A stretch of 64,000 nucleotides of DNA from Anaerorhabdus sp036636695. GTDB taxonomy: Bacteria; Bacillota_I; Bacilli_A; Erysipelotrichales; Erysipelotrichaceae. The stretch lies in NCBI RefSeq assembly GCF_036636695.1, contig NZ_JAVWNW010000004.1. One strand, given 5' to 3'. The position numbers and the translations under genes are program-made. The notes beneath the pieces were generated by a model, which had not been told where the DNA came from, did no database searches, and saw only the letters and a program-made list of their open reading frames with translations. Shown piece after piece: positions 62,670 through 64,000 of the stretch. Each line of letters begins with the position of its first letter. The first letter of the stretch is position 1.

Positions 62670-63648
62670 TTATTTCTTATAAGGACCCCTAGGATCCATT
62701 TTGTTTTTCTTAGAATGATATGGGGTATTTAAAGAAAAAGGAATGGTTTTATTGAAACAATAGAGAGCACGACACCTGAAATGTTGAAAATTCCTAACAC
62801 CATTTGAAACAAGCTCAATCTTATCAATTCTTCCATTCATATTTTCCATAGGTCCATTACTTATTCTTCTGTTAGGCACAGTATGAAATGAATTAAGAAT
62901 GTATTCTTTGTATTTAACTAACATGGCAGCTATAGAAATAAATTCTAAGATTTCAGACTTGACAAAGTCTTGAATCAAAACATCTAAGAAAGACCTAGCA
63001 TCGTTAATAGTGCAATGATTATTGAAATAAAGATAGCGAGAATAGAGTTTATGGGCAAGAGAAAGCTTTGTCTCAATATCGAGAATAAGGTTTAGGATTT
63101 GCCTATAGTTAACATAACGATTAAGCACATGGTTAAGTTTAGCCTTATTATCAAGATTGACATTTTTCTTAGTTAATAACCAATTCCATTTCTTAACTAA
63201 ATAATATTGTTGTTACTCAAACTATCTGATTTATCATGATCTAAATTTCGTTTAACTTTATTCATTGGTTTTACACGAATTCAATGAAAGCATGGAAGAT
63301 ATTTTCGATGACATGAAAACTATCAATACAAATAAGAGCATTAGGTAATTATGTAAGTATCGTGTTCTCAGCAATATCGATCATATCCATTGATACATAG
63401 TTAACAAGAGCTAGTTTTTCTTTAGGGATTGTATCGAAATATCGCTTTAAATCTTCTTTCTTTCGTGATGGTAAAACTTCAATTAAATCATCTTTATTCC
63501 AATCAATAAGAACACAGATATACCGTGATTTATAAAGAACCATAGAAATATGAATTTCATCAATACAAAGCACTTCAGGTAATTGAATACGATGAACAAA
63601 TAGGTTAGAATCAAAAATTTTAATAACTGTAGTAGGAATTTTTTTGTG
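62670..63648 (-). pseudogene. ISL3-like transposase, decayed
   Basis: Pieces of an ISL3-type transposase lie on the minus strand. The upstream part (63349-63648) has FDSNLFVHRIQLPEVLCIDEIHIS and EVLPSRKKEDLKRYFDTIPKE...YVSMDMID. The last part (62670-63128) has NRRISNGPMENMNGRIDK then GVRNFQHFRCRALYCFNK. Between them frameshifts and stops break the reading frame, and the N-terminal zinc-finger part is missing, so it is inactive. Confidence 0.8.
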
Positions 63649-63650
63649 TA

Positions 63651-63678
63651 AAGTAGTCTATGGAATAATCCATAGACT
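63651..63678. repeat. 12-bp perfect hairpin
   Basis: GTAGTCTATGGA and TCCATAGACTAC pair perfectly around ATAA, next to the broken end of the ISL3-like remnant. It may be a terminator of the DUF898-like gene (no clear T-run) or part of the old element. Confidence 0.5.
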
Positions 63679-63799
63679 ACTTAAAGGATAACAACAAAAC
63701 AAGGTAGATTAAAACACAATTTTTTTGTTATAGTGGTGAACAAACCATAGATTATGGCTAGATGTAAAATACTTGATTTGACTTTCTAAATTGTTATTT

Positions 63800-64000
63800 C
63801 TATGAAACCCAATGCTTATCAACATGAGTATGCTTAGTAATCCATTGATTGTAGCTACATACTGCCCATGGCAAGTAAAGTCCACAAGTAATTACAGTTA
63901 AGATAAATAGTAATATGAACTTACCTAAAAATTGTAAACCAGTACCGTCAAATGACATACGGTTACCGGAGATTATACTATGTTTGGCAGACCAATTTTC
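63800..64000 (-). CDS. DUF898-like membrane protein, 3' part only
   Basis: The last 66 codons of a gene entering from the right. The frame reads SGNRMSFDGTGLQFLGKFI, then VITCGLYLPWAVCSYNQW and ITKHTHVDKHWVS, then stop. The NRxSFDGTG start of the unit, the helix and the WITKHT ending are typical of DUF898/YjgN-type membrane proteins. Only one or two helices are inside the window; function of this family is unknown. Confidence 0.65.
   Translation of the reverse strand, partial: ENWSAKHSIISGNRMSFDGTGLQFLGKFILLFILTVITCGLYLPWAVCSYNQWITKHTHVDKHWVS

Noticed and set aside
1..64000. CRISPR array
   Set aside because: No regularly spaced repeats of 25-40 bp were seen anywhere in the window.

Overview
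The window is AT-rich DNA from a low-GC Gram-positive bacterium (Bacillota). It uses the standard code, since TGA acts as a stop after several genes. Gene content is consistent with an Erysipelotrichia-like organism: an LTA-synthase-like enzyme, a folate ECF S component behind a THF riboswitch, a TrhP-type U32 pair, AdhE and Gram-positive lipoproteins. The species cannot be fixed from the sequence alone. No rRNA or tRNA genes were seen.

Layout. (1) 1-11.2 kb is housekeeping: a YggS PLP protein, a PHP phosphoesterase, a degenerate CapA-like protein, folT with its riboswitch, the U32 tRNA-hydroxylation pair, two SpoU methyltransferases, a PEPCK/HPr-kinase-like P-loop protein, an OpgB/LtaS-like phosphoglycerol transferase and a GNAT enzyme. 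(2) 11.2-23.1 kb is an efflux neighbourhood. Three paralogous MFS exporters are interleaved with an ArsR-type regulator, a membrane protein/HTH/lipoprotein trio, an alkylsulfatase, an IS30 element broken by a 55-bp tandem duplication, and a remnant of a second alkylsulfatase. Each exporter has different upstream control: a promoter with a palindrome, an alternating-stem leader, and a leader peptide carrying an Arg-Cys-Arg motif. (3) 23.2-27.9 kb holds adhE with a Rex-like operator and a GT-C-like membrane protein. (4) 28.0-39.4 kb is a compact, headless phage-tail locus: repressor plus ImmA protease, late regulator, tail tube, chaperones, tape measure, Dit, hub, baseplate, three short fibre genes, amidase, holin and XhlA-like protein. 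Terminase, portal, capsid, integrase and replication genes are all missing, so it reads as an F-type tailocin (monocin-like). A run of 12 G at the end of the first fibre gene would fuse it to the second if its length changed by one. (5) 39.4-43.4 kb has a degraded IS200 element, an acylphosphatase, and a P-type ATPase behind a yybP-ykoY (Mn2+) riboswitch. (6) 43.5-62.3 kb is a surface-polysaccharide locus: Wzy-like polymerase, initiating phosphotransferase, DUF4422 proteins, Wzm/Wzt-type ABC exporter, GT2/GT8 transferases, a CDP-6-deoxyhexose branch, a sulfotransferase-like lipoprotein and UDP-galactopyranose mutase. (7) 62.6-64 kb carries a decayed ISL3-like transposase and the 3' end of a DUF898-like gene.

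How the parts may work together: the polysaccharide locus builds a probably galactofuranose- and deoxyhexose-containing coat. The tailocin locus encodes a killing particle whose receptor-binding tip could vary. The efflux block looks like a drug-response island reshaped by duplication and IS insertion. Functional statements come from motif recognition by eye; no database search was run.
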